A program made the position numbers and the translations under genes. Positions 11,058 through 21,139 of a stretch of 64,000 bases of DNA are shown here, piece by piece. Below the pieces are notes generated by a model that made no database searches, was not told where the DNA came from, and saw only the letters and a list, made by a program, of their open reading frames with translations. The stretch lies in assembly GCF_019966595.1 (NCBI RefSeq), contig NZ_JAINFJ010000004.1:186001-250000 (forward strand), written 5' to 3'. The stretch comes from Oricola indica. Its GTDB lineage: Bacteria; Pseudomonadota; Alphaproteobacteria; Rhizobiales; Rhizobiaceae. Positions within the stretch are counted from its first letter, which is position 1. Each line of letters begins with the position of its first letter.

Positions 11058-12275
11058 TCAGGCCCGCGCCCGCGCCTGTCCGCTTCGGCTGTCCATCGCC
11101 AGCAATGCCGTGACGCCCGCCAACGCCAGCATCCCCCCGATAACCGCCGTTCCCGCATAGGACGTCACCGCCGTACCGACGGCGAAGGCGATCGCGGCGA
11201 CCATCTGCCCGACGAAATTCGATGCCGCCATCAGCGCGGCGCCGGCTCCGGGCCGCGTCGACATCAGGTCCTGCAGATAGGAGATCGAGACAGACAGGAT
11301 CACCGCAGCGCCGAGCGCCGCCGGAACGACCAGAAAGTAGGCGACGGCCATCGACGTCATCGAGGCGAACAGAAACAGGAAGCCCGCATAGATCGTCCCG
11401 CCCAGTGCGATCAGCCGTGGCTTCGACAGGCGCCTCAGGGCGATCCCGCACATCAGCATGAAGGGGATTTCGAGCAGTGCGATCGCGCCGTGAAACCGCC
11501 CGACATCGGCCGTCTCGCCGCCGATTTCTCTGACGATCAGAAGCCCGAACAGGACCATGTAGAGCTGGTTGGAACCGGTGATGAACCCGACGGCCAGCAT
11601 CCGCGCGAGGATCGACGGCGCCAGCATTTCCTTCAGGGCCGCGATGATACCGAGCCCGGATCTCGTGTCCTCCAGCGCGCCGGCCGCACCCGCCGGCCAG
11701 AATATCGCCACCAGCGCGAAACATATGACCGTCGCCAAACCCGCCGAAATGTAGATGTCGGTCAGGTCCGCACCGCTGGCCAGCGCCATCGACCACAGCG
11801 GCGGCGTGATGACGAAAGCCAGCGAAAAGCTCGCGCGCACAACGCCGAAAATCTCGTCGTAACTGTCGGGCGCGCGCGTACGCACCGCGATACGGGCAAG
11901 CGCGAAGAGCTGGCTGAAGGCCGTTCCCCCGAGCGGAATCAGCGTCATGTGCGCGACCGCGAAAACCAGCGGAGATTTCGCCGCGAAGACGAGGAAATAG
12001 CCGACGGCTGCTATTGCGAAGGTCGCGACGAGCAACTTGCGGCGATTGGCGCGCTGGTCGGAAACGATGCCGATCACGATCGATGCCGCCACGGTGACGA
12101 GCGATGCGGCGAAAAGGATGCTCGAATAGGTCGCGTCGGCAAGGCCAAACCGCTCGACCCCCACCAGGGAGGCAAAAGGCATGACCGAAGAGACCGCCAC
12201 CCCGACAAGGAACAGGCCGGCCAGAATCAGCCGCAGCAGCGGATCGCGAAGCACAAGCGCAAGGGATGAAAACAC
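11058..12275 (-). CDS. MFS transporter, sugar-efflux (SetA)-like
   Basis: About 405 residues with twelve predicted hydrophobic segments in two halves. The loop GIVSDQRANRRKLL after the second and third helices is the MFS cytoplasmic signature. The overall pattern (LRLILAGLFLVGVA at the N-terminus, early IVSDQ loop) recalls the SET sugar efflux group, but assignment within MFS is tentative. The frame is open back to a TTG at 12332, two bases after the upstream CAT-like gene stops; I prefer the GTG at 12275, which has GGAG upstream and begins V-F-S-S-L-A-L-V-L-R. Probably cotranscribed with the CAT-like gene and typA. Confidence 0.75.
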   Translation of the reverse strand: MFSSLALVLRDPLLRLILAGLFLVGVAVSSVMPFASLVGVERFGLADATYSSILFAASLVTVAASIVIGIVSDQRANRRKLLVATFAIAAVGYFLVFAAKSPLVFAVAHMTLIPLGGTAFSQLFALARIAVRTRAPDSYDEIFGVVRASFSLAFVITPPLWSMALASGADLTDIYISAGLATVICFALVAIFWPAGAAGALEDTRSGLGIIAALKEMLAPSILARMLAVGFITGSNQLYMVLFGLLIVREIGGETADVGRFHGAIALLEIPFMLMCGIALRRLSKPRLIALGGTIYAGFLFLFASMTSMAVAYFLVVPAALGAAVILSVSISYLQDLMSTRPGAGAALMAASNFVGQMVAAIAFAVGTAVTSYAGTAVIGGMLALAGVTALLAMDSRSGQARARA

Positions 12276-12334
12276 TGCGGGACAACTCCGGTGAGCTTTC
12301 TGCTCAGTAGGCCCGGCGCCCGCTCCGTGCAAGC

Positions 12335-12976
12335 TCAGCCCGGTTCGATAGCATCCAACGCGGCCTGCAACGCCTCGTAGAAAAGTCCGAGGTGCCGCCC
12401 GTCGACGAGCGCATGGTGAACCTCGATCGTCACGGCGACGGAGTGGCGGCCGTTGCCGTCATCGGTGAACCGCCCCCATGACACTCGCGGAATGCACTCG
12501 TCCGAGCCGGGCATCGCATTGTTGAGACTGGTGAAGTCCATCCAGGGCAGACAGGACAGATAGGCGACGTCGTCGCGAAAGCCTTCATTCGCGCCAAGCC
12601 CGTCCCGCTCGGCCGCCTCCGCGATTTCCCGGGCGCAAAGCGGATCGAACACCGCCCAGGCGGGATCGAACCCGACATAGCCATAGCCGAAACTGCCGTC
12701 GGCGCGCGGCACCGTCATCGAGAGATCGACGCGGTCATGCTCCACGACAACATCACCGCGAAACCGCATCCTGAGCGCCGGCACCGCGTGAATGCCGGCG
12801 CCGATCGCATAGATGCAGGCGCGATAGGCCGAGACACCGGCCGGCTTCAGTTCCGTGACCAGCCGCGTGACATCGGCGCGCGACGTGATCGCGTAATGCG
12901 GCCGCTCAAAGCCGCGAAAGAGCCGGAAAGTCTCCGCGCGCGGCCATGTCGCAAGGTCGACGACGCGTTCCGCCAT
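12335..12976 (-). CDS. Chloramphenicol acetyltransferase-like (type A CAT family) protein
   Basis: 213 residues, the usual CAT subunit length. The catalytic motif is visible as HHALVDGRH near the C-terminus (H187-H188), matching the HHxxxDG signature of trimeric CoA-dependent acyltransferases. Other family features are PHYAITSRADVT at the N-terminus, SAYRACIYAIGAGIHAVPALRMR and DFTSLNN. The start ATG overlaps the typA stop (ATGA). Chloramphenicol itself need not be the substrate; many chromosomal members act on unknown acyl acceptors. Followed by an MFS exporter on the same strand. Confidence 0.85.
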   Translation of the reverse strand: MAERVVDLATWPRAETFRLFRGFERPHYAITSRADVTRLVTELKPAGVSAYRACIYAIGAGIHAVPALRMRFRGDVVVEHDRVDLSMTVPRADGSFGYGYVGFDPAWAVFDPLCAREIAEAAERDGLGANEGFRDDVAYLSCLPWMDFTSLNNAMPGSDECIPRVSWGRFTDDGNGRHSVAVTIEVHHALVDGRHLGLFYEALQAALDAIEPG

Positions 12977-14796
12977 CAGGCGGTGGCCTTCGCCTTTTCG
13001 AACCGCTTGCGGTCATTGGGGTCGAGGAATGCCTTGCGCAGACGGATGTTTTTCGGCGTCACCTCGACAAGCTCGTCATCCTGGATCCAGGACAACGCCC
13101 GATCGAGCGTCATCTTGATCGGCGGGGTCAGCTTGACGGCCTCGTCCTTTCCGGCGGAGCGGATGTTGGTCAGCTGCTTGCCCTTGAGAACGTTGACCTC
13201 AAGATCGTTGTCGCGCGTGTGAATGCCGATGATCATGCCCTGATAGACCTTCGCGCCCGGATCGATGACCATCGGACCGCGATCTTCCAGGTTGAACATC
13301 GCATAGGCAACGGCCTCGCCGGCCTGGTTGGACAACAGCACGCCGTTCACGCGGCCGCCGATCTCGCCCTTGTAGGGCTGATAACCATGGAACAGGCGGT
13401 TCATCACGGCGGTGCCGCGTGTATCCGTCAGGAGCTCGGACTGATAGCCGATCAGGCCGCGTGTCGGTGCATGGAAGACCAGCCGGACGCGGTCGCCGCC
13501 CGACGGGCGCAGTTCGACCATCTCCGCCTTGCGCTCCGACATCTTCTGCACCACGACGCCGGAATGTTCGTCATCCACGTCGATCACGACTTCCTCGATC
13601 GGCTCCATCAGCGTGCCGCTCTCGTCCTTGTGCATGACGACGCGGGGTCGCGAGACGGCGAGTTCGAAGCCTTCGCGACGCATTGTCTCGATCAACACCG
13701 CGAGCTGCAATTCGCCACGGCCGGAGACATAGAAGGAATCCTTTGAATCGGCTTCCTCGATCTTCAGCGCGACATTGCCCTCGGCTTCCTTGAGCAGCCG
13801 GTCGCGGATGACGCGGCTGGTCACCTTGTCGCCTTCGGTGCCGGCAAGCGGGGAATCATTGACCAGGAAGCTCATCGTCACGGTCGGCGGGTCGATCGGC
13901 TGGGCCGTCAACGGCTCGGTGACCGACGGATCGCAGAACGTGTCGGCGACCGTGCCCTTCGACAGGCCGGCAATGGCGACGATATCACCCGCCTGCGCCT
14001 CTTCGACCGGCTGGCGCTCCAGCCCGCGAAAGGCGAGAATTTTCGAGATGCGGCCGTTTTCGACGAGCTTTCCATCGGCATTGAGAACCTTGACCGTCTG
14101 GTTCGGCTTGATGGAGCCGGATTCGATGCGGCCCGTAATGATGCGGCCGAGGAAGGGGTTCGCTTCCAGAATCGTCCCGATCATCCGGAACGGGCCGGCT
14201 TCGACCTTCGGCTCCGGCACGTGGTCGACGACGAGGTCGAACAGCGGTGCGAGCGAGGCATCCGCCGGCTTCTCCGTCTCGGGCGCCATCCAGCCGTCGC
14301 GGCCGGACCCGTACAGGATCGGGAAATCGAGCTGCTCGTCGGTCGCGTCGAGCGCGGCGAACAGGTCGAACACCTCGTTGATCACCTCGTCGGCGCGCGC
14401 GTCGGACCGGTCGATCTTGTTGACGGCGACGATCGGGCGAAGTCCGACCTTCAGCGCCTTGCCGACGACGAACTTGGTCTGCGGCATCGGACCCTCGGCG
14501 GCATCGACCAGCACGATCGCGCCGTCCACCATTGAGAGGATGCGCTCGACCTCGCCGCCGAAATCGGCGTGTCCGGGCGTGTCGACGATGTTGATGCGCG
14601 TGCCCTTCCATTCCACCGAGGTCGCCTTGGCGAGAATGGTGATGCCGCGCTCCTTCTCGATATCGCCGGAATCCATCGCGCGTTCCTGCACGCGCTCGTT
14701 GTCGCGGTAGACGCCCGACTGTTTGAGAAGTTCGTCGACGAGCGTTGTCTTGCCATGATCGACATGCGCGATGATCGCGATGTTGCGTAGTGCCAT
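12976..14796 (-). CDS. typA: Ribosome-associated GTPase TypA/BipA
   Basis: 606-residue translational GTPase of the EF-G superfamily, acting in ribosome assembly and stress adaptation. G1 AHVDHGKTTLVDELL, the switch region ERGITILAKATSVEW, G3 DTPGHADFGGEVER and G4 NKIDRSDARADEV are all intact, followed by domain II, III and V regions and the TypA-specific C-terminal domain (GREAYxx counterpart in TRGLIGYQSELLTDTRG). It heads an apparent three-gene unit with the CAT-like and MFS genes. Confidence 0.97.
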   Translation of the reverse strand: MALRNIAIIAHVDHGKTTLVDELLKQSGVYRDNERVQERAMDSGDIEKERGITILAKATSVEWKGTRINIVDTPGHADFGGEVERILSMVDGAIVLVDAAEGPMPQTKFVVGKALKVGLRPIVAVNKIDRSDARADEVINEVFDLFAALDATDEQLDFPILYGSGRDGWMAPETEKPADASLAPLFDLVVDHVPEPKVEAGPFRMIGTILEANPFLGRIITGRIESGSIKPNQTVKVLNADGKLVENGRISKILAFRGLERQPVEEAQAGDIVAIAGLSKGTVADTFCDPSVTEPLTAQPIDPPTVTMSFLVNDSPLAGTEGDKVTSRVIRDRLLKEAEGNVALKIEEADSKDSFYVSGRGELQLAVLIETMRREGFELAVSRPRVVMHKDESGTLMEPIEEVVIDVDDEHSGVVVQKMSERKAEMVELRPSGGDRVRLVFHAPTRGLIGYQSELLTDTRGTAVMNRLFHGYQPYKGEIGGRVNGVLLSNQAGEAVAYAMFNLEDRGPMVIDPGAKVYQGMIIGIHTRDNDLEVNVLKGKQLTNIRSAGKDEAVKLTPPIKMTLDRALSWIQDDELVEVTPKNIRLRKAFLDPNDRKRFEKAKATA

Positions 14797-14966
14797 TGTG
14801 TGTATCCGGAAATCGAGGGCCGGACCAAACGCCCGGCATTGTCGTTGCCGCGCTCATACAGGCTTTTTCGCAAATGCGAAAGACCATTGAAAATTAGCGG
14901 CTGCGGAACCTGTTTCCTAACGAAGCATTAACGCAATAAGCGCAATCTGCGTTCCAAGGAGAACGA

Positions 14967-15212
14967 ATGATGGCCCTTCACATCCTGCCCGCAGCCGCTC
15001 TGGCATCCGCCCTGACTATTTTCGGCGGCGTGGTCGCGCCCGGCCCGGACGACACGCCAACCGAGGCGGAACTGGCCTATGCCGATGCGCCTTACGGCGT
15101 CGATGCGATGGTGACCGGCCCGACGAGCAAGTCTTTCAGGCAGCAGCAGAGGGTCAACGGATGCGACGCAGCCAAATGGCCCGATATCCCGCTCGCCTGC
15201 TTTCCCGAATAG
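14967..15212 (+). CDS. Small secreted protein, function unknown
   Basis: 81 residues with an N-terminal signal sequence (MMALHILPAAALASALTIFG). The mature part is acidic, then ends in a tail with two cysteines, VNGCDAAKWPDIPLACFPE, which probably form one disulfide. A perfect AAGGAG lies six bases before the ATG, and the next codon is also ATG. I do not recognise a named family. It stands alone, divergent from typA and convergent with the site-2 protease gene, six bases between stops. Confidence 0.7.
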   Translation: MMALHILPAAALASALTIFGGVVAPGPDDTPTEAELAYADAPYGVDAMVTGPTSKSFRQQQRVNGCDAAKWPDIPLACFPE

Positions 15213-15218
15213 GCCGCG

Positions 15219-16307
15219 CTAACGGCGCGCGGCTTCGCCGACCATCATCAACTCGCCGATATTCTCCGTCGTAACATAGCCAGCCAGCCGGCCCTCGCGG
15301 TCGGTCACGCCAACGGCCGGAACGTCATCGCCCGGCGATTGCAGAAGCTTGAAGGCCGCATCCAGCATCGCGGTGTCCGGCACCAGCGGAATGTCGCGCG
15401 CCATCACCTCGTGAACCGGATAGCTCCGGTCGTGCTGCTGCAGCGCGGCAACCATGGCCGAACGCGTCAGCACGCCGCGCAGATTGCCGCCGCCATCGAT
15501 GACCGGAAATTCGTGCTGCGTCGTCCTCAACAGCGCATCCGCCGCATCCCCCAGCGTGGATGCCGATCCAAGCGCCTCGTATTTGGTGATCATGCCCCTG
15601 CGGACCGGAACCCGCGCCGCCATCGCCTGGAATGACGTCGCCTGCGATTCGCCGGTCGCGGCGATGTAGACGAAGATCGCGACGAAGATCAGCAGAACGT
15701 TTCCCGACAGGAGACCAAGAAAACCGAAGATGAAGGAGGCGACCTGCCCGACCGTCGCGGCGATCTCGGTCGCCCGCACCCGCGAGAAGCGCATGGCCAA
15801 AAGCGCCCGCAGCACCCGGCCGCCATCCATCGGGAAGGCCGGGATCAGGTTGAACAGCACGAGAATGACATTGACCGTCGCCAGCCGCGCCAGGAAACCC
15901 GGTTCCGGATTGTCGATATTCGATATGGCCGCGAGATTGGGAAAGGCCCCCAGGATCACGATCAGAACGGCGGCGATGACGACATTGACCAGGGGCCCGG
16001 CAATGGCCACGACGATCTCCTCGCGCGGATCCTCCGGCATCCGCTCCAGCTGCGCGATACCGCCGATCGGCAGGAGCGTGATGCGTGGCGTCTTGATGCC
16101 ATAGCGCCGCGCGGCGACCGCATGACCAAGCTCATGCAGCACGACGCAGGCGAACACCGCGATGATGAACGCCACGCCCTCGGTGGCCGCAGCCCCGCCG
16201 CCCTGCTGGAACGAGGCGATCCCGATCCACAGCAGCAACAGGAAAAAGGTCAGGTGAATGCGGATCTCGCTGCCCGCGACCTTCGCGACCGGAAACGACC
16301 ATTGCAT
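15219..16307 (-). CDS. Site-2 protease family zinc metalloprotease with CBS domains (M50)
   Basis: 362-residue intramembrane protease. The zinc motif HELGH lies at residues 58-62 within a hydrophobic helix, and the second ligand motif is NLIPAFPMDGGRVLRALL. Two CBS domains occupy the C-terminal third (MITKYEALGSASTLGDAA and VMARDIPLVPDTAMLDAA), suggesting nucleotide-sensitive control. The start at 16307 is supported by GGAG upstream and the family N-terminus MQWSFPVAKVAGSEIRIH; an in-frame upstream start at 16364 is less likely. Substrate unknown. Confidence 0.9.
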   Translation of the reverse strand: MQWSFPVAKVAGSEIRIHLTFFLLLLWIGIASFQQGGGAAATEGVAFIIAVFACVVLHELGHAVAARRYGIKTPRITLLPIGGIAQLERMPEDPREEIVVAIAGPLVNVVIAAVLIVILGAFPNLAAISNIDNPEPGFLARLATVNVILVLFNLIPAFPMDGGRVLRALLAMRFSRVRATEIAATVGQVASFIFGFLGLLSGNVLLIFVAIFVYIAATGESQATSFQAMAARVPVRRGMITKYEALGSASTLGDAADALLRTTQHEFPVIDGGGNLRGVLTRSAMVAALQQHDRSYPVHEVMARDIPLVPDTAMLDAAFKLLQSPGDDVPAVGVTDREGRLAGYVTTENIGELMMVGEAARR

Positions 16308-16421
16308 GACATCAACTCCGAAACCGCCGCGCGACAGGTGAAATCTCCATGACGCGGCTGACAAGGTGACTGTTTTCTACTTAAGTGGCCCTCTGGGGAC
16401 GAAACAGCAAGGAACAGACGC

Positions 16422-17405
16422 ATGCAGATCGGAATGATCGGGCTCGGTCGTATGGGCGGCAACATGGTGCGCAGGCTGCTGCGCGCCGGACACGAATGCG
16501 TTGTCCACGACATCCACCCGGAAAGCGTCGCGGCGCTGGTCGCCGAAGGCGCAACGGGCGCGGCCAGCCTCGAGGAATTCACAGCCTTGCTGAAACCACC
16601 GCGCGCCGCCTGGATCATGCTGCCGGCGGCAATCGTCGGCGAGACGGTGGAACAGCTGGCGGCCCTGATGCAGGCGGACGACGTCATCATCGACGGCGGC
16701 AATTCCCGCTACACGGACGCGGTCGACATTGCGGCGCGGCTGGCGCCGAAAGGCATGCACTTCGTCGATGTCGGCACCAGCGGCGGCGTCTGGGGGCTGG
16801 ATCGCGGCTATTGCCTGATGATCGGCGGCAACGAAAAGGCGGTCGCCCGCCTCGATCCTGTTTTCGCGGCCCTTGCGCCGGGCGGTGACGGCGATACGCC
16901 CGCCGAGCGGGGTTATCTGCATTGCGGCCCGGCCGGCTCCGGCCATTTCGTCAAGATGGTCCACAACGGCATCGAATACGGCATGATGGCCGCCTATGCG
17001 GAAGGCATGAACCTCCTGAAGGCCGCCAATACCGGGTCGCAGGACCACGACGTGGATGCCGAGACGACACCACTCGACCACCCCGAATATTACCGCTTTG
17101 ACCTCGACGTGCCGAAAATCGCCGAGGTATGGCGCCACGGCAGCGTCATCTCGTCCTGGCTGCTGGACCTCACGGCCGATGCGCTGAAGGACGACCCCGC
17201 GCTCGAAACATTCAGCGGCCATGTTTCCGATTCCGGCGAAGGCCGCTGGACACTCGACGCCGCCATCGACACGGCCGTGCCCATGCCGGTTCTCTCCGCG
17301 GCCCTGTTCCAGCGCTTTTCCTCGCGCGGCCAGTCCGACTTCGCGGACCGAACGCTCTCGGCCATGCGCCTCGCCTTTGGCGGGCATCTGGAGAAGAAAA
17401 CATGA
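16422..17405 (+). CDS. gnd: 6-phosphogluconate dehydrogenase, decarboxylating, short form
   Basis: 327 residues, the length of the short, often NAD-preferring GntZ/Gnd class rather than the 470-residue form. The Rossmann motif GLGRMGGNMVRR opens the protein, and the substrate-site signatures DVGTSGGVWGLDRGY and HCGPAGSGHFVKMVHNGIEYG are present. It oxidises 6-phosphogluconate to ribulose-5-phosphate with release of CO2. It is divergent from the site-2 protease and convergent with the MATE gene, the stops being one base apart. Confidence 0.93.
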   Translation: MQIGMIGLGRMGGNMVRRLLRAGHECVVHDIHPESVAALVAEGATGAASLEEFTALLKPPRAAWIMLPAAIVGETVEQLAALMQADDVIIDGGNSRYTDAVDIAARLAPKGMHFVDVGTSGGVWGLDRGYCLMIGGNEKAVARLDPVFAALAPGGDGDTPAERGYLHCGPAGSGHFVKMVHNGIEYGMMAAYAEGMNLLKAANTGSQDHDVDAETTPLDHPEYYRFDLDVPKIAEVWRHGSVISSWLLDLTADALKDDPALETFSGHVSDSGEGRWTLDAAIDTAVPMPVLSAALFQRFSSRGQSDFADRTLSAMRLAFGGHLEKKT

Positions 17406-17406
17406 C

Positions 17407-18804
17407 TCACACCCGATCGGCTGCCGGCAGGAGTCCGAAGCCCGTTCCCGCCCGGCTGCCTTTCAACCCGTCAAACGCAATCAGCCCCGCTATCAGCGCG
17501 ACCGCCGCATCGCCGGCGGGAAATGCGAACCACAGCGCCTGCGTCCCCCATGTCGCTGTCAATGCGAATATCAGGACAGGGACCAGCAAATACGGCCGCA
17601 CCAGCGTCAGCAACGCGGCACGGCGCGGCCGGCCGGCGGCCTGGAAGTAGAGCGCGAGCACCAGAACGGGGCCCGAAAAGAGATAGAACGACACCATCGG
17701 GCGCAGGATGGCCCCCGTCCTCGTGACGACCGCGTCGGAGCCGACGAACAGCGCGCCGATATGCTCGCTCAAGCCGATGAACAGCAGCTCCAGCCCAAGG
17801 CAATAGGCGAATGACACCATGACCGCGAGGCGCAACGCAGCGTCCGAGCGCCGGAAGAGCCCTGCGCCCACATTGTTGCCGACGATGGCCTGCATCGCCA
17901 GCGAGATCGCCATGAGCGGCATGAAGGCGAAGCTGAGAATGCGCGTCACGATGCCATAGGCCGCAACGGTATCGGAATAGCCCTCTCCCGCAGTCAGGCG
18001 CAGCGTCGCGATCACCGTTGCCGAAACCAGCGCGATGCCGATGAAGCTGAGGCTGAGCGGCGCGCCGAGTGACAGCATCTCGCGCCATTGCCCGGTCCAG
18101 CGATGTGCGAGAAGCGACGAGAGCGGAAGGAAGTCGTCACCACGCAGCCGGATGCCGACGAGCAGCGCAAGCCCGAACGACTGCGCCAGGACGGTTCCCC
18201 ATGCCGAACCGGCGACGCCAAAGTCCAGCATAACGATCAGAACGTAGTTGAGCGCGATATTGGCCAGCGTTACGCCGACCGACATCGCCGCCATCAGCCC
18301 TGCCCGGCCCTCGTTGCGCCATGCATCCGCGTGGACGCCAAGCAGGAATTGCACCGGCGTCGCGAAAATCATGATCGACAGATAGGTGTAAGCCATGCCG
18401 GCGACATTGGCCTCGCCGCCCGAGAGCCGCTCGACCGCGACACGCCCGCCGATTGCGAAGGTCGCGATCAGCAACAGGGAGACAAAGAGCGACAGACCGT
18501 GCGCGTGAGCAAAGACCGCCGCCGCGCCGTCGCGAGAGGCGGCGCCGAGGCGTCGCGCCAGCAGGCTCGACATACCGCCGCTGACGAGCGTCGAGAGCGC
18601 TATGGTTATCATCACCGCCGGAAAGACGATGCTGACGGCGGTCAGCGCGTCCGCGCCGACGAAATGGCCGAGAAAGGCCGCATCGACGACATTCAGCAGG
18701 CCGCTCATGGTCATGATCAGCAGCATCGGCAGCGCGTTGGCGGCAAAGAGCCGCCCGGTCGGCGCGGTCAGAAACCGGTTTTCGGACGAAAATTCAGTCG
18801 GCAT
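17407..18804 (-). CDS. MATE family efflux transporter
   Basis: 465 residues with twelve hydrophobic segments in two homologous halves. The N-terminal half has LPMLLIMTMSGLLNVVDAAFLGHFVGADALTAVS-type MATE sequence and the second half QAIVGNNVGAGLFRR, the counterpart of the Q-x2-(G/S)-x-x-G-A motif. Such proteins expel cationic drugs or metabolites using sodium or proton gradients; the substrate here is unknown. The start at 18804 (MPTEFSSENRF) has GGGGAG upstream; an extension to 18858 is possible but less likely. Confidence 0.9.
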   Translation of the reverse strand: MPTEFSSENRFLTAPTGRLFAANALPMLLIMTMSGLLNVVDAAFLGHFVGADALTAVSIVFPAVMITIALSTLVSGGMSSLLARRLGAASRDGAAAVFAHAHGLSLFVSLLLIATFAIGGRVAVERLSGGEANVAGMAYTYLSIMIFATPVQFLLGVHADAWRNEGRAGLMAAMSVGVTLANIALNYVLIVMLDFGVAGSAWGTVLAQSFGLALLVGIRLRGDDFLPLSSLLAHRWTGQWREMLSLGAPLSLSFIGIALVSATVIATLRLTAGEGYSDTVAAYGIVTRILSFAFMPLMAISLAMQAIVGNNVGAGLFRRSDAALRLAVMVSFAYCLGLELLFIGLSEHIGALFVGSDAVVTRTGAILRPMVSFYLFSGPVLVLALYFQAAGRPRRAALLTLVRPYLLVPVLIFALTATWGTQALWFAFPAGDAAVALIAGLIAFDGLKGSRAGTGFGLLPAADRV

Positions 18805-19019
18805 GGCACACTCCCCGCAAGAGGCGTTTCGCGCATGATGGGAGCCTGCATTGCCCACCTTCGAAACGCTTCGAGGGTCAGTGGCTACAACTGGCGGGAC
18901 TTCACCGTGACTTTCGTCCGCAGGCGGCGGGCGCCCGAGGCCCTCGCCGTCCTATAGCTGCGGTTCACGAAAAGGAGAAGCCGGGAACCCGATAATTTTC
19001 GGATGCGCCGACCGGCGGG

Positions 19020-21056
19020 TCAGATCAGACCCCGCCCCTTCAGCATCGCGTCCGGTGTCGGCAGGCGACCGCGGAACGCCGTATAGGCGTCCTCCGGATC
19101 GACAGTGCCGCCGGACGAATAGATGTGGGTCTTCAGCTTCTCGGCGATCTCGGCATTGAATGGATCGCCGGTCTCCTCGAAGGCCGCGAAAGCGTCGGCG
19201 TCCATCACTTCCGACCACATGTAGGAATAGTAGCCCGCCGCATAGCCGTCGCCGGCGAAGATGTGCTGGAAATGCGGCGAGCGGTGCCGCATCGCGATGG
19301 CGTCGGGGATACTGATGTCGGCGAGCACCTTCGCCTCGAAATCGAGCGGCTTTTCCGGTGCATCGGGCCGCGCATGATAGGCCATGTCGACCAGCGCGGA
19401 GGCGGTGTATTCCACCGTCTCAAAGCCGGCATTGAAGGTCTGCGCCGCCAGTACCTTGTCCAGCAGCTCCTTCGGCATCGGTTCTCCGGTATCGTAATGG
19501 AGCGCGTAGGTGTTCAGCACTTCGGGCACGGTCAGCCAGTGCTCGTAGAGCTGCGACGGCAGTTCCACGAAGTCGCGTGAAACAGAGGTGCCGGAGACCG
19601 ACGGATAGGTCACGTCGGACAGCATGCCGTGCAGCGCGTGGCCGAATTCGTGAAACAGCGTGCGTGCGTCGTCGAAGGAGAGAAACGCCGGCTTGCCCTT
19701 GGGCGGCTTGGCGAAATTCATCGTGTTGAGAATGATCGGCGTCTCGCCGAGCAGTTTCGACTGCGACTGCAGCCCGCTCATCCACGCGCCGGAACGCTTG
19801 GAGGGCCGCGCGAAATAATCGCCGATGAACAGCGCCCGGTGCGATCCGTCCGGGTTCTTCGCCCGCCACAGCCGCGCATCCGGATGGTAGAGCGGCACGT
19901 CCGGAATTTCCTCGAAGGTGATGCCGAAAAGCCGGGTCGCCACGGCAAAGGCGGCCTCGATCATCTTGTCGAGCCGCATATAGGGCTTCACCTCGTCGTC
20001 GGAGAAATCGAAGCGCTGCTGGCGGATCTTTTCCGCGTAATGGCGCCAATCCCATTTCGCCGGCTGGTAGTTGTGTCCTTCCGCAACGATCAGCTCGGCG
20101 ATATCGCCGGCTTCCTCGTTCGCCCGCGCGACCGCCTTTTCCCAGACCGTGTCGAGCAACTGGCCGACATTGTCCGGCGTCTTCGCCATCGTGTCGTCGA
20201 GCTTGTAGGCGGCATAGGTCGCATAGCCGAGCAGCGACGCCTGTTCCTGGCGCAGCTTAAGCGTTTCGGCGATGACCTCGCCATTGTCGGTCTCGCCGCC
20301 GTTTTCACCGCGAGCCAGCCACGCCTTGTAGACCGTTTCGCGCAGGTCGCGCCGCGAAGACCATGTCAGGAAGGGGTCGGCGATCGAACGCGACAGGGAG
20401 ACGGCATGCTTCCCGGGATGGCCGCGTTCCTCGGCGACCGAAGCAAGCGCATCGACCAGCCACTCCGGCAGGCCGGCGAGATCGTCTTCGCTTTCGAGCA
20501 GAAGCATCCAGTCGGATTCATCCTTGAGCACGTTCTGGCCGAACTGAGTGCCGAGCGTCGCCAGCCGCTCGGTGATGGCCGCGTAACGGGTCCGGTCATC
20601 GCCGGCCAACGCCGCGCCCGAGCGCACGAAGCCCTTCCAGCGCCGCTCGAGCACGCGCATCTGCTCGGTCGAGAGCCCGAGGTCGTCGCGCATCTGCCAG
20701 AGCGCATCGACCCGCTCGAACAGCGGACCGTTCATGGCGATCTCGGTGCGATGACGGGCATATAGCGGCGAAACGGTCCGCTCGGTGGCGCGGATCGTGT
20801 CATTGGTGTGCGACCCGGCGCGGTTGAAGAAGATGGCAGACACTCTCGAGAGGGCCTCGCCCGCTTTCTCCAGCGCCTCGATCGTGTTTTCGAAACTCGG
20901 TTCGGACGGGTCGGCGGCGATCGCCGCGATCTCGTCGAGATGCACCGCGAAGGCGTCGCGGATCGCCGGTTCGAAATCCTCGTCCCTGATTGCCGTAAAA
21001 TCGGGCAGGCCGTAAGGTCCGGTCCAGTCGGTCAGGGCGGCGGAAGAGGCGGTCAT
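19020..21056 (-). CDS. M3 family oligopeptidase (PrlC/Dcp-type)
   Basis: 678-residue zinc metallopeptidase that degrades cytosolic oligopeptides. The active site TLFHEFGHALHGM lies around residue 470, with the third ligand glutamate expected in the following DFVELPSQLYEHW segment, all intact. The N-terminal helical part and length match oligopeptidase A / dipeptidyl carboxypeptidase. PrlC and Dcp cannot be separated confidently by eye. Monocistronic: about 80 bases separate it from the TAXI gene upstream. Confidence 0.93.
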   Translation of the reverse strand: MTASSAALTDWTGPYGLPDFTAIRDEDFEPAIRDAFAVHLDEIAAIAADPSEPSFENTIEALEKAGEALSRVSAIFFNRAGSHTNDTIRATERTVSPLYARHRTEIAMNGPLFERVDALWQMRDDLGLSTEQMRVLERRWKGFVRSGAALAGDDRTRYAAITERLATLGTQFGQNVLKDESDWMLLLESEDDLAGLPEWLVDALASVAEERGHPGKHAVSLSRSIADPFLTWSSRRDLRETVYKAWLARGENGGETDNGEVIAETLKLRQEQASLLGYATYAAYKLDDTMAKTPDNVGQLLDTVWEKAVARANEEAGDIAELIVAEGHNYQPAKWDWRHYAEKIRQQRFDFSDDEVKPYMRLDKMIEAAFAVATRLFGITFEEIPDVPLYHPDARLWRAKNPDGSHRALFIGDYFARPSKRSGAWMSGLQSQSKLLGETPIILNTMNFAKPPKGKPAFLSFDDARTLFHEFGHALHGMLSDVTYPSVSGTSVSRDFVELPSQLYEHWLTVPEVLNTYALHYDTGEPMPKELLDKVLAAQTFNAGFETVEYTASALVDMAYHARPDAPEKPLDFEAKVLADISIPDAIAMRHRSPHFQHIFAGDGYAAGYYSYMWSEVMDADAFAAFEETGDPFNAEIAEKLKTHIYSSGGTVDPEDAYTAFRGRLPTPDAMLKGRGLI

Positions 21057-21139
21057 GGCGGGTCCTTCGAGTGATGGCGTGTCGCCTATCAGCTAGGCGG
21101 TGCGGCCCGTCTTGCCAAGGTCAGAAGGGCCCCTAACCG

